64,000 bases of DNA, taken from Nakamurella sp. PAMC28650 (lineage in GTDB: Bacteria > Actinomycetota > Actinomycetes > Mycobacteriales > Nakamurellaceae). The stretch covers positions 248,001-312,000 of the forward strand of contig NZ_CP060298.1 in the NCBI RefSeq assembly GCF_014303395.1, in the 5' to 3' direction. The notes under the pieces were generated by a model, which saw nothing but the letters and a program-made list of their open reading frames with translations, ran no database searches and was not told the DNA's origin. Shown piece by piece: positions 1-8,080 of this stretch. The translations under genes and the position numbers were made by a program. Each line of letters starts with the position of its first letter. The first letter of the stretch is position 1.

Positions 1-1
1 C

Positions 2-333
2 GCCGCCGTCGGTGACCGGAGCCGGGTGCACTACTCCAGTGCGAAGGCCGGCCTGCAAGGCATGACCAAGACGCTCGCGATCGAACTCGGCAGATTCGGG
101 GTGACCTGAACTGCGTCGCCCCAGGCTTCACCGTCACCGACATGACCCGGGATGTCGCCGACGGCGTGGGAATGGATTTCGACGAGATGCAGGCCGAACG
201 CGCCGGCGCGGTCCCGGTCGGCCGGTCCGGTCAGCCGGACGACATCGCCCACGCCATCTCGTTCTTCGTCGACGAGCGGTCCGGGTTCGTATCGGGACAG
301 GTGTTGTACGTCGCCGGCGGGCCGGTCAGCTGA
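2..333 (+). pseudogene. SDR-family oxidoreductase, 3' part, frameshifted
   Basis: This is the C-terminal half of a FabG-like short-chain dehydrogenase whose 5' end lies outside the window. The catalytic YxxxK region is visible as YSSAK near base 34, followed by the helix containing KTLAIELG. At 107-109 the frame meets TGA; moving the frame by one base restores NCVAPGFTVTDM and then the usual SDR C-terminus ending in YVAGG. A single base, probably a G between GTGACC and TGAAC, appears to be missing. It ends one base before the next gene, so the two were probably co-transcribed. It may be a true pseudogene or a one-base sequence error; the family assignment is firm. Confidence 0.75.
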
Positions 334-334
334 C

Positions 335-1963
335 GTGGGCGGCCAGGGACCGAGGACCCTGACGTTCCCGGGTGTCTCGGCCTTCGCGCGCCGCGCCTAC
401 AGCGACACCGGGCTCTGGGACGGGGAACTGCTGGACGACTACCTGTTCCGGTGCGCCTCGCGTACGCCTGATCGGCCGGCGGTGATCGACGCCGATTCGC
501 GGATCAGCTACGGCCAACTCGCGCGGCGGGTCACGGCGGTGGCCGCCGGATTGCGTGGCCTCGGGGTGGGCCGGGGAGACGTCGTCTCGATCCAGCTGCC
601 GAATTGGTGGGAGGCGATGGTCGTCCATTTCGCCGCGATCAGCATCGGCGCGGTCAGCAATCCGACGATGCCGATCCTGCGTGACCGTGACCTGGCGTTC
701 ATGGTCGGCTCTGCGCGCGCAAAGGTACTCGTGGTGGCTGCGGACTACCGCAACCACGACCACGGCGCGATGGCACTGCGTCTGGGCCGTGAGTTGCCGG
801 GACTGGAGCACGTGGTGACCGTTCGCGGGCGCCGCGAAGGGGCTCTCGCCTTCGACGAGCTCCTGGCGAGCGCACCAGAAGGAGGAACGCCGGAGGCGGG
901 CCGGAGCGCCGACGACCCGGTCGTCCTGCTCTACACGTCGGGCACCGAGTCCTCGCCGAAGGGCGCGGTGCACTCGCACAACACCCTCGGCTACGAGAAC
1001 CGCACCATGATCGAACTTTTCGAGCTCACGGCCGATGACGTCGTCTGGGCCCCGTCGCCGATCGCACACATCACCGGCGTGCTCTTCGCGCTGCACCTGC
1101 CGACGATGCTCGACTGCGCCGTTGCGCTGCAGGACATCTGGGAACCGACCACGGCCCTGGAACTGATCCAGGCAGAGCGCTGCACGTTCGTGGTGGCGGC
1201 GACGCCGTTCCTGCACGGCCTGACCTATCACCCCGAGCTCAGCAGGTTCGACGTCGGCTGCCTGCGGGTGTTCGTGTGCGGCGGCGCCGATGTCCCGCCC
1301 ACTCTGATCGCCGACGCCGGGGAGCGCCTGGGCGTGCGGGCCGTCCGCCTGTACGGATCCACCGAGATCCCCACCGTCACCTCCAGTGCGGCCGGCGCTC
1401 CCCTCGACCGGCGCGCCCGCACCGACGGACGGGCGATCGCCGACGCCGACATCGTGGTGGTCGACGACGAGGGCCGTCCGGTGCCGATCGGCACCGTCGG
1501 TCGACTGCGGGCCCGTGGTCCGGAGGCGATGCTGGGCTATCTCGGACTGGACCGCGACCCGTTCGACCCGGACGGTTGGTTCGACACCGGAGACCTCGGA
1601 TCACTCGACGAGGGCGGATACGTCACGATGGCGGGCCGCAGCAAGGACATCATCCTGCGCGGCGGTGAGAACATCAGCGCCAAGGAGGTCGAGGACCTAC
1701 TTGGCACCCATCCGGCGATCGCCGACGTGGCGGTTGTCTCGATGCCCGACCCGCGCCTGACCGAACGGGCCTGCGCGGTGGTCGTGCTGCGGCCCGGGGC
1801 GAGCCTCGAATTGTCCGACCTGACGGCACATCTCGACGCCCTGCAGGTGGCGAGGCAGAAGTATCCCGAGCGGTTGGAGTTCGTCGACGAACTCCCTAGA
1901 ACGCCGACGGGCAAGGTGCAGAAGTTCGCTCTCCGCACCCTGGTCGCAGAGCGTCTCACCTGA
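335..1963 (+). CDS. acyl-CoA synthetase (AMP-forming, ANL superfamily)
   Basis: The 542-residue product is an AMP-dependent CoA ligase that activates a carboxylic acid to its CoA thioester. The phosphate-binding loop YTSGTESSPKG, the YGSTE motif, the hinge region DGWFDTGDLG...GRSKDIILRGGENIS and the C-terminal lysine motif PRTPTGKVQK all occur in the expected order. The GTG at 335 is chosen because it lies just after the stop of the upstream SDR and precedes the first conserved segment; no clear ribosome-binding site is visible, so coupling to the SDR is likely. The substrate cannot be read from sequence; similarity is to medium-chain, cyclohexanecarboxylate or FadD-type ligases. It overlaps the convergent TetR gene by 8 bases. 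Confidence 0.88.
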   Translation: MGGQGPRTLTFPGVSAFARRAYSDTGLWDGELLDDYLFRCASRTPDRPAVIDADSRISYGQLARRVTAVAAGLRGLGVGRGDVVSIQLPNWWEAMVVHFAAISIGAVSNPTMPILRDRDLAFMVGSARAKVLVVAADYRNHDHGAMALRLGRELPGLEHVVTVRGRREGALAFDELLASAPEGGTPEAGRSADDPVVLLYTSGTESSPKGAVHSHNTLGYENRTMIELFELTADDVVWAPSPIAHITGVLFALHLPTMLDCAVALQDIWEPTTALELIQAERCTFVVAATPFLHGLTYHPELSRFDVGCLRVFVCGGADVPPTLIADAGERLGVRAVRLYGSTEIPTVTSSAAGAPLDRRARTDGRAIADADIVVVDDEGRPVPIGTVGRLRARGPEAMLGYLGLDRDPFDPDGWFDTGDLGSLDEGGYVTMAGRSKDIILRGGENISAKEVEDLLGTHPAIADVAVVSMPDPRLTERACAVVVLRPGASLELSDLTAHLDALQVARQKYPERLEFVDELPRTPTGKVQKFALRTLVAERLT

Positions 1964-2693
1964 GGTCGTTCCGCCGATCGTTGGACGACACCGCGCCCAC
2001 CCCGTCCAATGCATCGGGCGCCACCGCGATCCCCGAAATCAACATCCGCGCGAACGTCATCCCCACTGCGGCCGCATCGGTCGGCGTCTGGTCCGGGTTG
2101 AACCACCGATTCGTCCACCCCACCATTCCGATCAGCCCGTACGCCATCACCCACGGCTCACCCACCGCGCGGATCGTGCCGTCCGCGACACCCGCCTCGA
2201 TCATCTGCACTGCGATGTCCTCGTAGCGCTTGTTCAACGCCCGCATCTCCCGCGACCAATCAGAGCGACGCTCCCCCACGTGGCCCAGATTCTCCTGGAT
2301 GAAGACGTAGAGGAATGGATAGTGCTCGGCGTAGCTGTCCATCAAGGACGTGATCAACGTGAAGATCTTCTCCGGCGCCGGCGCCGCCCCCTTCAGGATC
2401 GCCTCCGCAACCTGGACGTTCGCCCGCACCGCGCCGCTCACCACGTCGTCGAACAGCTCCTCCTTGCTCCCTACGTAGTAGTAGAGCGTGGCCCGATCGA
2501 TCCCCAACGCCTGCGCGATACGACCGATGCTCGTTCCCCGGAAACCCTCCTTCTTGAACAGATCCGCTGCCGCCGCCTTGATCTCCGCGCGCCGCTCGGC
2601 ATAGGCCGCGGTCCCGTCGTCCTTCGCCGCCGCGCGCCGCCGACCCATCCCGCTGGACGCCGACCCCACCTGCTCCTCGGTGCTCTTCTTCAT
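1956..2693 (-). CDS. TetR/AcrR-family transcriptional regulator
   Basis: A 245-residue protein with an N-terminal helix-turn-helix: AAADLFKKEGFRGTSIGRIAQAL, then the recognition helix and the family hallmark TLYYYVGSKEEL. The remaining 150 residues are an all-helical ligand-binding and dimerisation domain resembling TetR_C_33/KstR2-type regulators of lipid catabolism. The ATG at 2693 starts MKKSTEEQ just before the DNA-binding domain; an in-frame extension upstream looks non-coding. It runs convergent with the acyl-CoA ligase, overlapping by 8 bases, and may control that gene and the SDR. No operator was recognised. Confidence 0.88.
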   Translation of the reverse strand: MKKSTEEQVGSASSGMGRRRAAAKDDGTAAYAERRAEIKAAAADLFKKEGFRGTSIGRIAQALGIDRATLYYYVGSKEELFDDVVSGAVRANVQVAEAILKGAAPAPEKIFTLITSLMDSYAEHYPFLYVFIQENLGHVGERRSDWSREMRALNKRYEDIAVQMIEAGVADGTIRAVGEPWVMAYGLIGMVGWTNRWFNPDQTPTDAAAVGMTFARMLISGIAVAPDALDGVGAVSSNDRRNDLR

Positions 2694-2866
2694 CTGACGA
2701 GCGTAGGTCGTGAAGTGCCCCGGCCCGCCACCCGGGACCTGCCGGATGGGGACCTGTCTCAACACCGTCGTTGACATCGCTCCACGGCACGGGCGCGCTG
2801 ACAGCAGCCGCCTGGCGACCGCGTCCCTGGACATCGAGGCCATCCTGCGGTGACAGGTCAGGGGCT

Positions 2867-2906
2867 GCGCGGGTTGTCGTCGAAGTCGGGGGACGACAAC
2901 CCGCGC
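2867..2906 (-). terminator. strong stem-loop, probable bidirectional terminator
   Basis: A perfect 15-bp inverted repeat (GCGCGGGTTGTCGTC against GACGACAACCCGCGC) encloses a 10-base loop. It lies 27 bases beyond the stop of the DUF1440-like gene on the minus strand, the position expected for that gene's terminator. On the plus strand the stem is followed by a short T run. Confidence 0.7.
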
Positions 2907-2932
2907 GTTTCACCAGCGGCCGGCGACCGGTC

Positions 2933-3496
2933 TCAACGTCGACGGATCGGCAGGTGCAGTGCCATCGCATCGACGGCCCGCAGGGCCAGATCCAGTGTCA
3001 TGACGTACATCACGTGCGAGCCCGCCTCCCAGGCGACGGCGGAGGTGGGCATCCGCCAGGGTGGGGGCTGTACCTGCAGGGCCGGGACGAGGGACCCATG
3101 GGTCGCCGCGTACAACGCCAGACCTGCCGGTGCCCCCCAGCCGGTTCCGACCCCGGGTGCGCGCCACCGGACGACGGCGTAGCCCAGGGCGAACGAGAGG
3201 CCCAGACCCCAGTGGACCACGGCTGCAGCGCGTTCGCCGACCTCGTCCTGCGGCTGGTCCCCGGTCAACTTCTCGAAGACCCGATCGACGATCACCGTCG
3301 GCGGCATCTTCTCCGGGTGATCGGCGGGATCGGCGCCCGGCAGGAGCTTCTCCGCCTTGGTCGGCGGCCAGATCTTCTCGGCCCACGGCTGCAGCACCGA
3401 CTCACCGATGCCCTTGACGGTCACCGCCGCGTACCCGGCGACCAGGCCCGACCCGACCACCGCGCCCCATCGGGCCCACTGGGTCATGCTGCTCAT
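2933..3496 (-). CDS. DUF1440/YagU-like membrane protein
   Basis: A 187-residue protein with a hydrophobic N-terminal segment (about residues 9-28), a proline- and charge-rich stretch with WAEKIWPPTKAEKLLP, and three further hydrophobic segments (about 88-107, 122-140, 155-175). This arrangement, an N-terminal membrane anchor followed by a xWPPR/TxxxxLP stretch, resembles the DUF1440 (YagU) inner-membrane family, linked in E. coli to acid survival. Family membership is judged by eye and moderately sure; function in actinobacteria is not known. It stands alone between two hairpins or gaps. Confidence 0.55.
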   Translation of the reverse strand: MSSMTQWARWGAVVGSGLVAGYAAVTVKGIGESVLQPWAEKIWPPTKAEKLLPGADPADHPEKMPPTVIVDRVFEKLTGDQPQDEVGERAAAVVHWGLGLSFALGYAVVRWRAPGVGTGWGAPAGLALYAATHGSLVPALQVQPPPWRMPTSAVAWEAGSHVMYVMTLDLALRAVDAMALHLPIRRR

Positions 3497-3742
3497 CGAC
3501 TGCCGCCTCCGTCGCCTGCGCAGCCGATCCGGCGGTCGAGCAGAGCCGTTCGCGCGCCCATCGGGGTCACGGTGCGGGTCCCGTTCACTGGCAGCCGTAC
3601 GTCGAGGACGTCTTGGATCATGGGCAGCCCTTCACCTGGTACTCGCTCGGTATCTGGGTAGTCACCGTCGACGCGGCGGGCCAAACCCCCGTAGGTGGGG
3701 GCAGGACACGATCGCGAGCGGCAGTTCGGAGGCGCGGCGCGA

Positions 3743-4588
3743 CTACGGGATCTCCGGAGCCGATTCCATCGACACCAACCGGCGGGCCTGACGAACAATG
3801 GGTTCGTCCACCATGCGGCCCTGATGCACGAACACACCGTTCGCCGAAATCGTTGCGGCGTCCAGGATCTGGTGCGCCCAGGCGAGTGACTCGGCGGACG
3901 GGCGGAACGCTGCGCGCACCACGGACACCTGTTTCGGATGGATGCAGACGGTGCCGGCGAACCCCGAGGCCGCGGCATCCTGCGCCTCCTCGCGTAGACC
4001 GTCGAGATCGGCGATGTCCAGGTGTACCGCGTCGTAGGCCTGCTTGCCGGCGGCGGCCGCGGCGATCAGCACCTGGGAGCGTGCGTATCGGGCGATGTCC
4101 CGGTAGCGGCCGTCCACGCCGCGACTGGAACTCCCACCGAGACCGGCGAGAAGATCCTCCGCACCCCACATCAAGGCGATGACACTCGGATGATCAGCGA
4201 GCAGAGCGGCATTGCGCACCCCCAGCGGACTTTCGCACAGTGCGATCACCCTCAGGTTCGTCAGCGCGTCCAGATCGGCGGGCGTCTCGGCCTTGGCCAG
4301 CATCACCGTCCGATACGGGGTCCGCGCCAGCGCAGCGAGGTCCTGGGTGAATTGGCTACTCGTGGCCGGGTTCAGCCGCACGATCGTCGTCGCCGGGTCG
4401 AGATCGGATCCGATCAGCGATTCCCGGGCGAAGTCCCTGGCGGGCAGGGCAACCGCATCCTCCAGATCGAGGATGACGGCATCGGCCGCGGCCGCGGCCT
4501 TCTGATAGCGGTCGGGCCGGTCGGCCGGACAGAACAGCAGGGCCGGCCCCGGCACCTTCTCGATCGGCGATCTCACCGGCTGCGTCAT
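3743..4588 (-). CDS. citE: CitE-like HpcH/HpaI-family CoA lyase
   Basis: The 281-residue protein matches the CitE beta subunit fold: FCPADRPDRYQKA near the start, the metal-binding strand AVILDLEDAV (about 38-47), CESPLGV (about 118), MWGAEDL (about 140) and CIHPKQV (about 221). Stand-alone CitE proteins in actinobacteria act on beta-hydroxyacyl-CoAs such as (S)-citramalyl-CoA or similar, not on citrate. It shares an ATGA overlap with the MaoC-like gene upstream, the same pairing as Rv2498c/Rv2499c of Mycobacterium tuberculosis, which lies in a branched-chain acyl-CoA degradation locus. The pair probably performs hydration and cleavage steps on one CoA ester. Confidence 0.85.
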   Translation of the reverse strand: MTQPVRSPIEKVPGPALLFCPADRPDRYQKAAAAADAVILDLEDAVALPARDFARESLIGSDLDPATTIVRLNPATSSQFTQDLAALARTPYRTVMLAKAETPADLDALTNLRVIALCESPLGVRNAALLADHPSVIALMWGAEDLLAGLGGSSSRGVDGRYRDIARYARSQVLIAAAAAGKQAYDAVHLDIADLDGLREEAQDAAASGFAGTVCIHPKQVSVVRAAFRPSAESLAWAHQILDAATISANGVFVHQGRMVDEPIVRQARRLVSMESAPEIP

Positions 4589-5085
4589 CCTCGGTCACCG
4601 AGGGACGGCAGGGTGTCGGGCCGACACAGCATCAGGGTGGATCGCACGGCGGTGGCGACCACCTGGTCGTGCTGGTTGCGGGCGGTGTGCTCGAACTCGA
4701 CGATTCCCTGCCCGGGGCGGCTCGCCGACAGTCGCTTGGACAGCACCCTTGTCGAGGACGACATGGTGTCGCCGTGCCTCATCGGGTAGGGGAACCGAAC
4801 CTCCCGGAACCCCAGGTTCGCCACGATGGTCCCCTGGGTCAACTGCGACACCGAGGTCCCGACCAATGTCGAAAGGGTGAACATGCTGTTGACCAACCGT
4901 TCGCCGAATTCGGTGGACTCGGCCCATTGGGCGTCGAGGTGCAGGGACTGCGTGTTCATCGTCAGCGTCGTGAACAGGACGTTGTCGGTCTCGGTGACGG
5001 TGCGCCCCGGGCTGTGGACGTACAACGCGTCCAGGTCGAATTCCTCGAAGTACAGGCCGCGCTGCACAATTCGTCTGTCCGTCAC
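4585..5085 (-). CDS. MaoC-like hot-dog dehydratase
   Basis: A 166-residue MaoC-domain protein, probably an enoyl-CoA/mesaconyl-CoA hydratase type. Visible family features are the N-terminal GLYFEEF, GRTVTETDNVLF, the QSLHLD segment, the SMFTLSTLVG helix, and the downstream strand LGFREVRFPYPMRHGDT. The GTG at 5085 (VTDRRIVQRG) is preferred because upstream in-frame sequence is not conserved-looking, although no good ribosome-binding site precedes it; an ATG at 5136 would add 17 residues. It is translationally coupled to the CitE-like gene by a 4-base overlap. Confidence 0.82.
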   Translation of the reverse strand: MTDRRIVQRGLYFEEFDLDALYVHSPGRTVTETDNVLFTTLTMNTQSLHLDAQWAESTEFGERLVNSMFTLSTLVGTSVSQLTQGTIVANLGFREVRFPYPMRHGDTMSSSTRVLSKRLSASRPGQGIVEFEHTARNQHDQVVATAVRSTLMLCRPDTLPSLGDRG

Positions 5086-5155
5086 CGGAGGAGGGTATCG
5101 CCGGTCTGCCGCGAGCCGGCAGCGGCTCCCCGCCACCGGGCGGGGACGGGGAGCC

Positions 5156-5569
5156 TCAGACCGGGAAAGGCAGCCGGGCGTCGAGGCGGAAGGCGGCGGC
5201 GTCCCGCCGCCAACTCGACCAGCGCAGGATCCGTCGGCTCAGCGACCAGGCCAACAGCGGTGCGATGCCCGTCGCCAGCCAGACCGTGACCGGGTCGGTC
5301 CCCAGCCAGGCCAGCGCCGGAGGGGCCGCCAACGCGGGGGCGGCTGCCATCCAGCCGCACCACCGGCCGGACCCGGCGTTCACCCGCCGCAGGTCACCAG
5401 CGACGGCAGCACGGGTTCGAGGCGCCAGTCGGCTACCGTCGGCGCGCAACAGCAGGAGATAGCGCTGCCGCATGTCCGCCGGCGCCGATGACGACCCGAC
5501 GTCCTGCAGATCCGCCTCGAGTCGGCAGATTTCCTGTTCCACGGTCCTGGCGTGCAGCTTCGTCCTCAT
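5156..5569 (-). CDS. small membrane protein of unknown function
   Basis: A 137-residue product with an N-terminal charged, helix-forming region (MRTKLHARTVEQEICRLEADLQ), a middle basic region, and two hydrophobic segments at about residues 72-88 and 93-110, ending in a basic tail. GAGGG lies just upstream of the ATG at 5569, supporting this start. I do not recognise the family; it looks like a two-pass actinobacterial membrane protein. It lies between the MaoC gene and the ABM operon, on the same strand as both but separated by the hairpin at 5723-5753. Confidence 0.5.
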   Translation of the reverse strand: MRTKLHARTVEQEICRLEADLQDVGSSSAPADMRQRYLLLLRADGSRLAPRTRAAVAGDLRRVNAGSGRWCGWMAAAPALAAPPALAWLGTDPVTVWLATGIAPLLAWSLSRRILRWSSWRRDAAAFRLDARLPFPV

Positions 5570-5722
5570 GCGGCCCTCGTTCTTCAAGTCCTCCGACTGG
5601 GTCGGTCGGCGACGCACGACGTTGGGGAGCACCACCTCCGGTCACGATGGCCGCCGGAGATGAAGCCGAGCTGAACATTCGCCGTCGCCGAGACCGACGG
5701 AGCCCGAAACCCGCACGACGAA

Positions 5723-5753
5723 GGCCCGGTCCCGCGGACTGCGGGACCGGGCC
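5723..5753 (-). terminator. Rho-independent-like hairpin ending the ABM/ADH operon
   Basis: A perfect 13-bp stem, GGCCCGGTCCCGC against GCGGGACCGGGCC, with a GGACT loop. It sits 50 bases beyond the last gene of the minus-strand operon that starts at 9105. No long T run follows, which is common in actinobacterial terminators. Confidence 0.75.
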
Positions 5754-5802
5754 GATCGCCGGTAGCTACGACTCGCGCACCGACCGCTCGTGCAGCCGGG
5801 AC

Positions 5803-6135
5803 TCAGACGTCCGAGGTCACCGCGAGCTCACCGAGTTCGGACCAGTCGTCCTGGTCGACATCGGTGCTGATGATCTTCGGTGTGGACACCAGATGCGGCG
5901 GCAGCGTGTGCTGGGCCTGTTCGAAGTGCGCGGACTGCACGTGCTGCCCGCCGGCCTCTCCGTCCCGGAACGCTTCCACCAATACGTACTCGTTGCTGTC
6001 TTCGATGCTTCGCGACCACTCGAACCAGAGACAGCCTGGTTCGAGACGGGTCGCAGCGGTGAATTCGCCGGCGATGTCCATCCAACGGTCGGCGTCCTCG
6101 GGACGTACCTGGAATTTCGCGGTAATGAAGATCAT
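5803..6135 (-). CDS. ABM-domain (antibiotic biosynthesis monooxygenase-like) protein
   Basis: A 110-residue dimeric ferredoxin-like-fold protein of the ABM/YgiN type. It starts MIFITAKFQVRPEDADRW, has the central ATRLEPGCLWFEWSRS strand and the EYVLVEAFRD segment before the histidine-bearing GGQHVQSAHF helix. AGGAG six bases upstream fixes the ATG at 6135 over a GTG one codon earlier. It lies 74 bases downstream of the alcohol dehydrogenase and before a hairpin, so it is probably the last gene of that operon. Relatives act on quinols or other small aromatics, or are stress proteins; its substrate here is unknown. Confidence 0.8.
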   Translation of the reverse strand: MIFITAKFQVRPEDADRWMDIAGEFTAATRLEPGCLWFEWSRSIEDSNEYVLVEAFRDGEAGGQHVQSAHFEQAQHTLPPHLVSTPKIISTDVDQDDWSELGELAVTSDV

Positions 6136-6209
6136 CACGCTCTCCTCTGCCTTCGCACCGGGGCGACCGGCGACCGCACCCGGCCGCCCCTACTCGCGTC
6201 ATCGGGTTC

Positions 6210-7235
6210 TCAGGGCACCAGGATGGCACGCCCCCGGATCTGACCGGCTCCGAGGTCGTCCAGCGCGGACTGGAAATCGTCGAGGGAGTACTTGGCCGTG
6301 TGAAGTTGGACCCGTTGCTGCGCCGCCAACGCCATCAGCTCCACCAGGTCGTTGTAGGAGCCCACGAGGTTCCCGATGAAATTGATCTCCGTCGAGATGA
6401 TGTCGATGGTCGGGATGACGAGATCCTCGCCGTAGCCGACGACGTGGTAGTCACCGGCCCGCCGGAGCATCTGCACCCCCTCCTTCGTCGAGCCGCCCTC
6501 ACCGACGAAGTCGATGACGGCCTCGGCGCCCTTGCCGCCGGTCAGCTGCAGGACCTGCTCGATCTGGGTGCCGTCGGCGACGATTCCGTGGTCCGCACCG
6601 ATCGCCACGGCGAGTTTCACCGCATCCGGATTGCGGTCCACCACGATGAGCTCGGCGGCCGAGATCGCCTTGAGCACCTGGATACCGATGTGCCCGAGTC
6701 CACCGGCGCCGATGACGAGGCAACGGTCACCGGGGTGCAGCTTCCGGGCCGCCTTGGCCGCCGCGTGGTAAGCGGTGAGACCGGCATCGGCGAGCGCCGC
6801 GATGTCCGCCGGCTCCAGCGAATCGTCGATCTTGACGACGCTGCGCGCCGAGGTCTTCAGGAACTCGGCGTATCCGCCGGCCGTGTCGATGCCGGGGAAC
6901 TGCGACTGCTCGCAGTGCACGTCGTCGCCGAACCGGCAGGCCCGGCACAAGCCGCAGGTGACCAGCGGGTGCAGGATCACCTTGTCGCCCTCGACGACGT
7001 TGGTCACCGCGCTACCGACCGCGTGCACCCAGCCTGCGTTCTCGTGTCCGATCGTGTAAGGCAGTGCCACACCGGACTTCTCGGCCCACTGACCCTCGAG
7101 GATGTGGATGTCGGTGCGGCAGACCCCGGCCCCGCCGATCTTGACGATCACGTCGTGCGGACCGCTGACCCGCGGGACCGGGATCTCCTTCATCTCGAGC
7201 TTCTCGTGATACCCGACCACCTGTACTGCCTTCAT
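6210..7235 (-). CDS. zinc-dependent NAD(P) alcohol dehydrogenase
   Basis: A 341-residue medium-chain dehydrogenase. Catalytic zinc ligands are seen in AGVCRTDIH and IGHENAGWV; the structural zinc lobe is CGLCRACRFGDDVHC; the Rossmann motif is VIGAGGLGHIG. The ATG overlaps the stop of the DUF59 gene (ATGA), and the amidohydrolase-DUF59-ADH order is the same as that downstream of mimABCD in Mycobacterium smegmatis, where the dehydrogenase is thought to oxidise the alcohol made by the monooxygenase. Here no monooxygenase is adjacent, so the alcohol must come from elsewhere. Family assignment is firm, substrate is inference. Confidence 0.88.
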   Translation of the reverse strand: MKAVQVVGYHEKLEMKEIPVPRVSGPHDVIVKIGGAGVCRTDIHILEGQWAEKSGVALPYTIGHENAGWVHAVGSAVTNVVEGDKVILHPLVTCGLCRACRFGDDVHCEQSQFPGIDTAGGYAEFLKTSARSVVKIDDSLEPADIAALADAGLTAYHAAAKAARKLHPGDRCLVIGAGGLGHIGIQVLKAISAAELIVVDRNPDAVKLAVAIGADHGIVADGTQIEQVLQLTGGKGAEAVIDFVGEGGSTKEGVQMLRRAGDYHVVGYGEDLVIPTIDIISTEINFIGNLVGSYNDLVELMALAAQQRVQLHTAKYSLDDFQSALDDLGAGQIRGRAILVP

Positions 7236-8080
7236 GACGAGACCACCTTCAGAGGAATGAGCGGACGGGACGGCCCGGCAGGATCATCAGACGCAGGAAC
7301 ACCCGGCGCAGCACCATCCGGTGCGGCGCCGTGGACTCGCGGAGCCTGGTCCGTTCCGGAGTCGGGATAGCGGGTGACCAGCAACCCGCGGCAGAAGTGG
7401 GCGTTGCCGTCGACCGAGATGCGGGTGGAGCGGGCCCGCCGCAGTCGGAGGACGGCGTCCTGGCGGGGGTACCCGTGTCCCTGGTCGTCGACGAAGACCA
7501 GCGAACGCGGATCGTCCGGCAGGCCGATGTCGGCCCGTCGGCTCCGCAGGGCGGTGACGAATTTGCCCGGCGCCAGGTCGGCCAGCGTCAGCGAGCAGAG
7601 ATCCTCTTCCGTCATCGACGCATCCGCGCGCATGACCGCGGTGAGACACCTTTCCATGGCAGCGGTGTGGGCCTTGCGCCGGAACGTCATCCGTAGTTCG
7701 TCGAGATCGCTCTCGGCTTCGTGGCCGAAGGTGCCGACGTAGCCGGCGTCGGCGGCCAGGCCCCGGTTGATCAGGTCGGAGTCGTGGTGATCGTCCAACT
7801 GGACGACGGTCCGCAACACCCAATCCAACTGCCCGATGGCGTCCTTGGCGTCCGATGCCATCAGGTAGGCGAAGTTGGGCGAGCAGAACGACGTCGGCAA
7901 CCGCAGGTGGACGACGACCTCGCCGCCGTCCACCTGCACCGAACGCACGAAACCGAGATCGGTGATGGGCTCGTCCAACTCGGGGTCGATGACGGTGTCC
8001 AACGCGGTGGTCACCGCGCTGAGCCGCCGGACCTCGAAAGCCTCGGGATCGTGTACCCGCGAGGACAGGACAGCCGTCAT
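7232..8080 (-). CDS. DUF59 (MIP18-like) metal-sulfur protein of mim/prm clusters
   Basis: The 282-residue product has an N-terminal DUF59 domain: LDTVIDPELDEPITDLGFVRSV, then VVHLRLPTSFCSPNFAYLM, with the Cys-bearing loop typical of the Fe-S assembly-related family. The C-terminal 150 residues are specific to the proteins encoded beside binuclear iron monooxygenases, and the tail is low-complexity and proline/alanine-rich. The ATG at 8080 is chosen because it overlaps the amidohydrolase stop (ATGA) and immediately precedes the conserved region. It is coupled to both neighbours. The likely role is maturation of an iron enzyme, but this is inferred from location. Confidence 0.78.
   Translation of the reverse strand: MTAVLSSRVHDPEAFEVRRLSAVTTALDTVIDPELDEPITDLGFVRSVQVDGGEVVVHLRLPTSFCSPNFAYLMASDAKDAIGQLDWVLRTVVQLDDHHDSDLINRGLAADAGYVGTFGHEAESDLDELRMTFRRKAHTAAMERCLTAVMRADASMTEEDLCSLTLADLAPGKFVTALRSRRADIGLPDDPRSLVFVDDQGHGYPRQDAVLRLRRARSTRISVDGNAHFCRGLLVTRYPDSGTDQAPRVHGAAPDGAAPGVPASDDPAGPSRPLIPLKVVSS

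Noticed and set aside
3687-3702. Hairpin CCCCC-GTAGGT-GGGGG near the end of the citE gene.
   Set aside because: The stem is only five base pairs with no T run; not enough to call a terminator.
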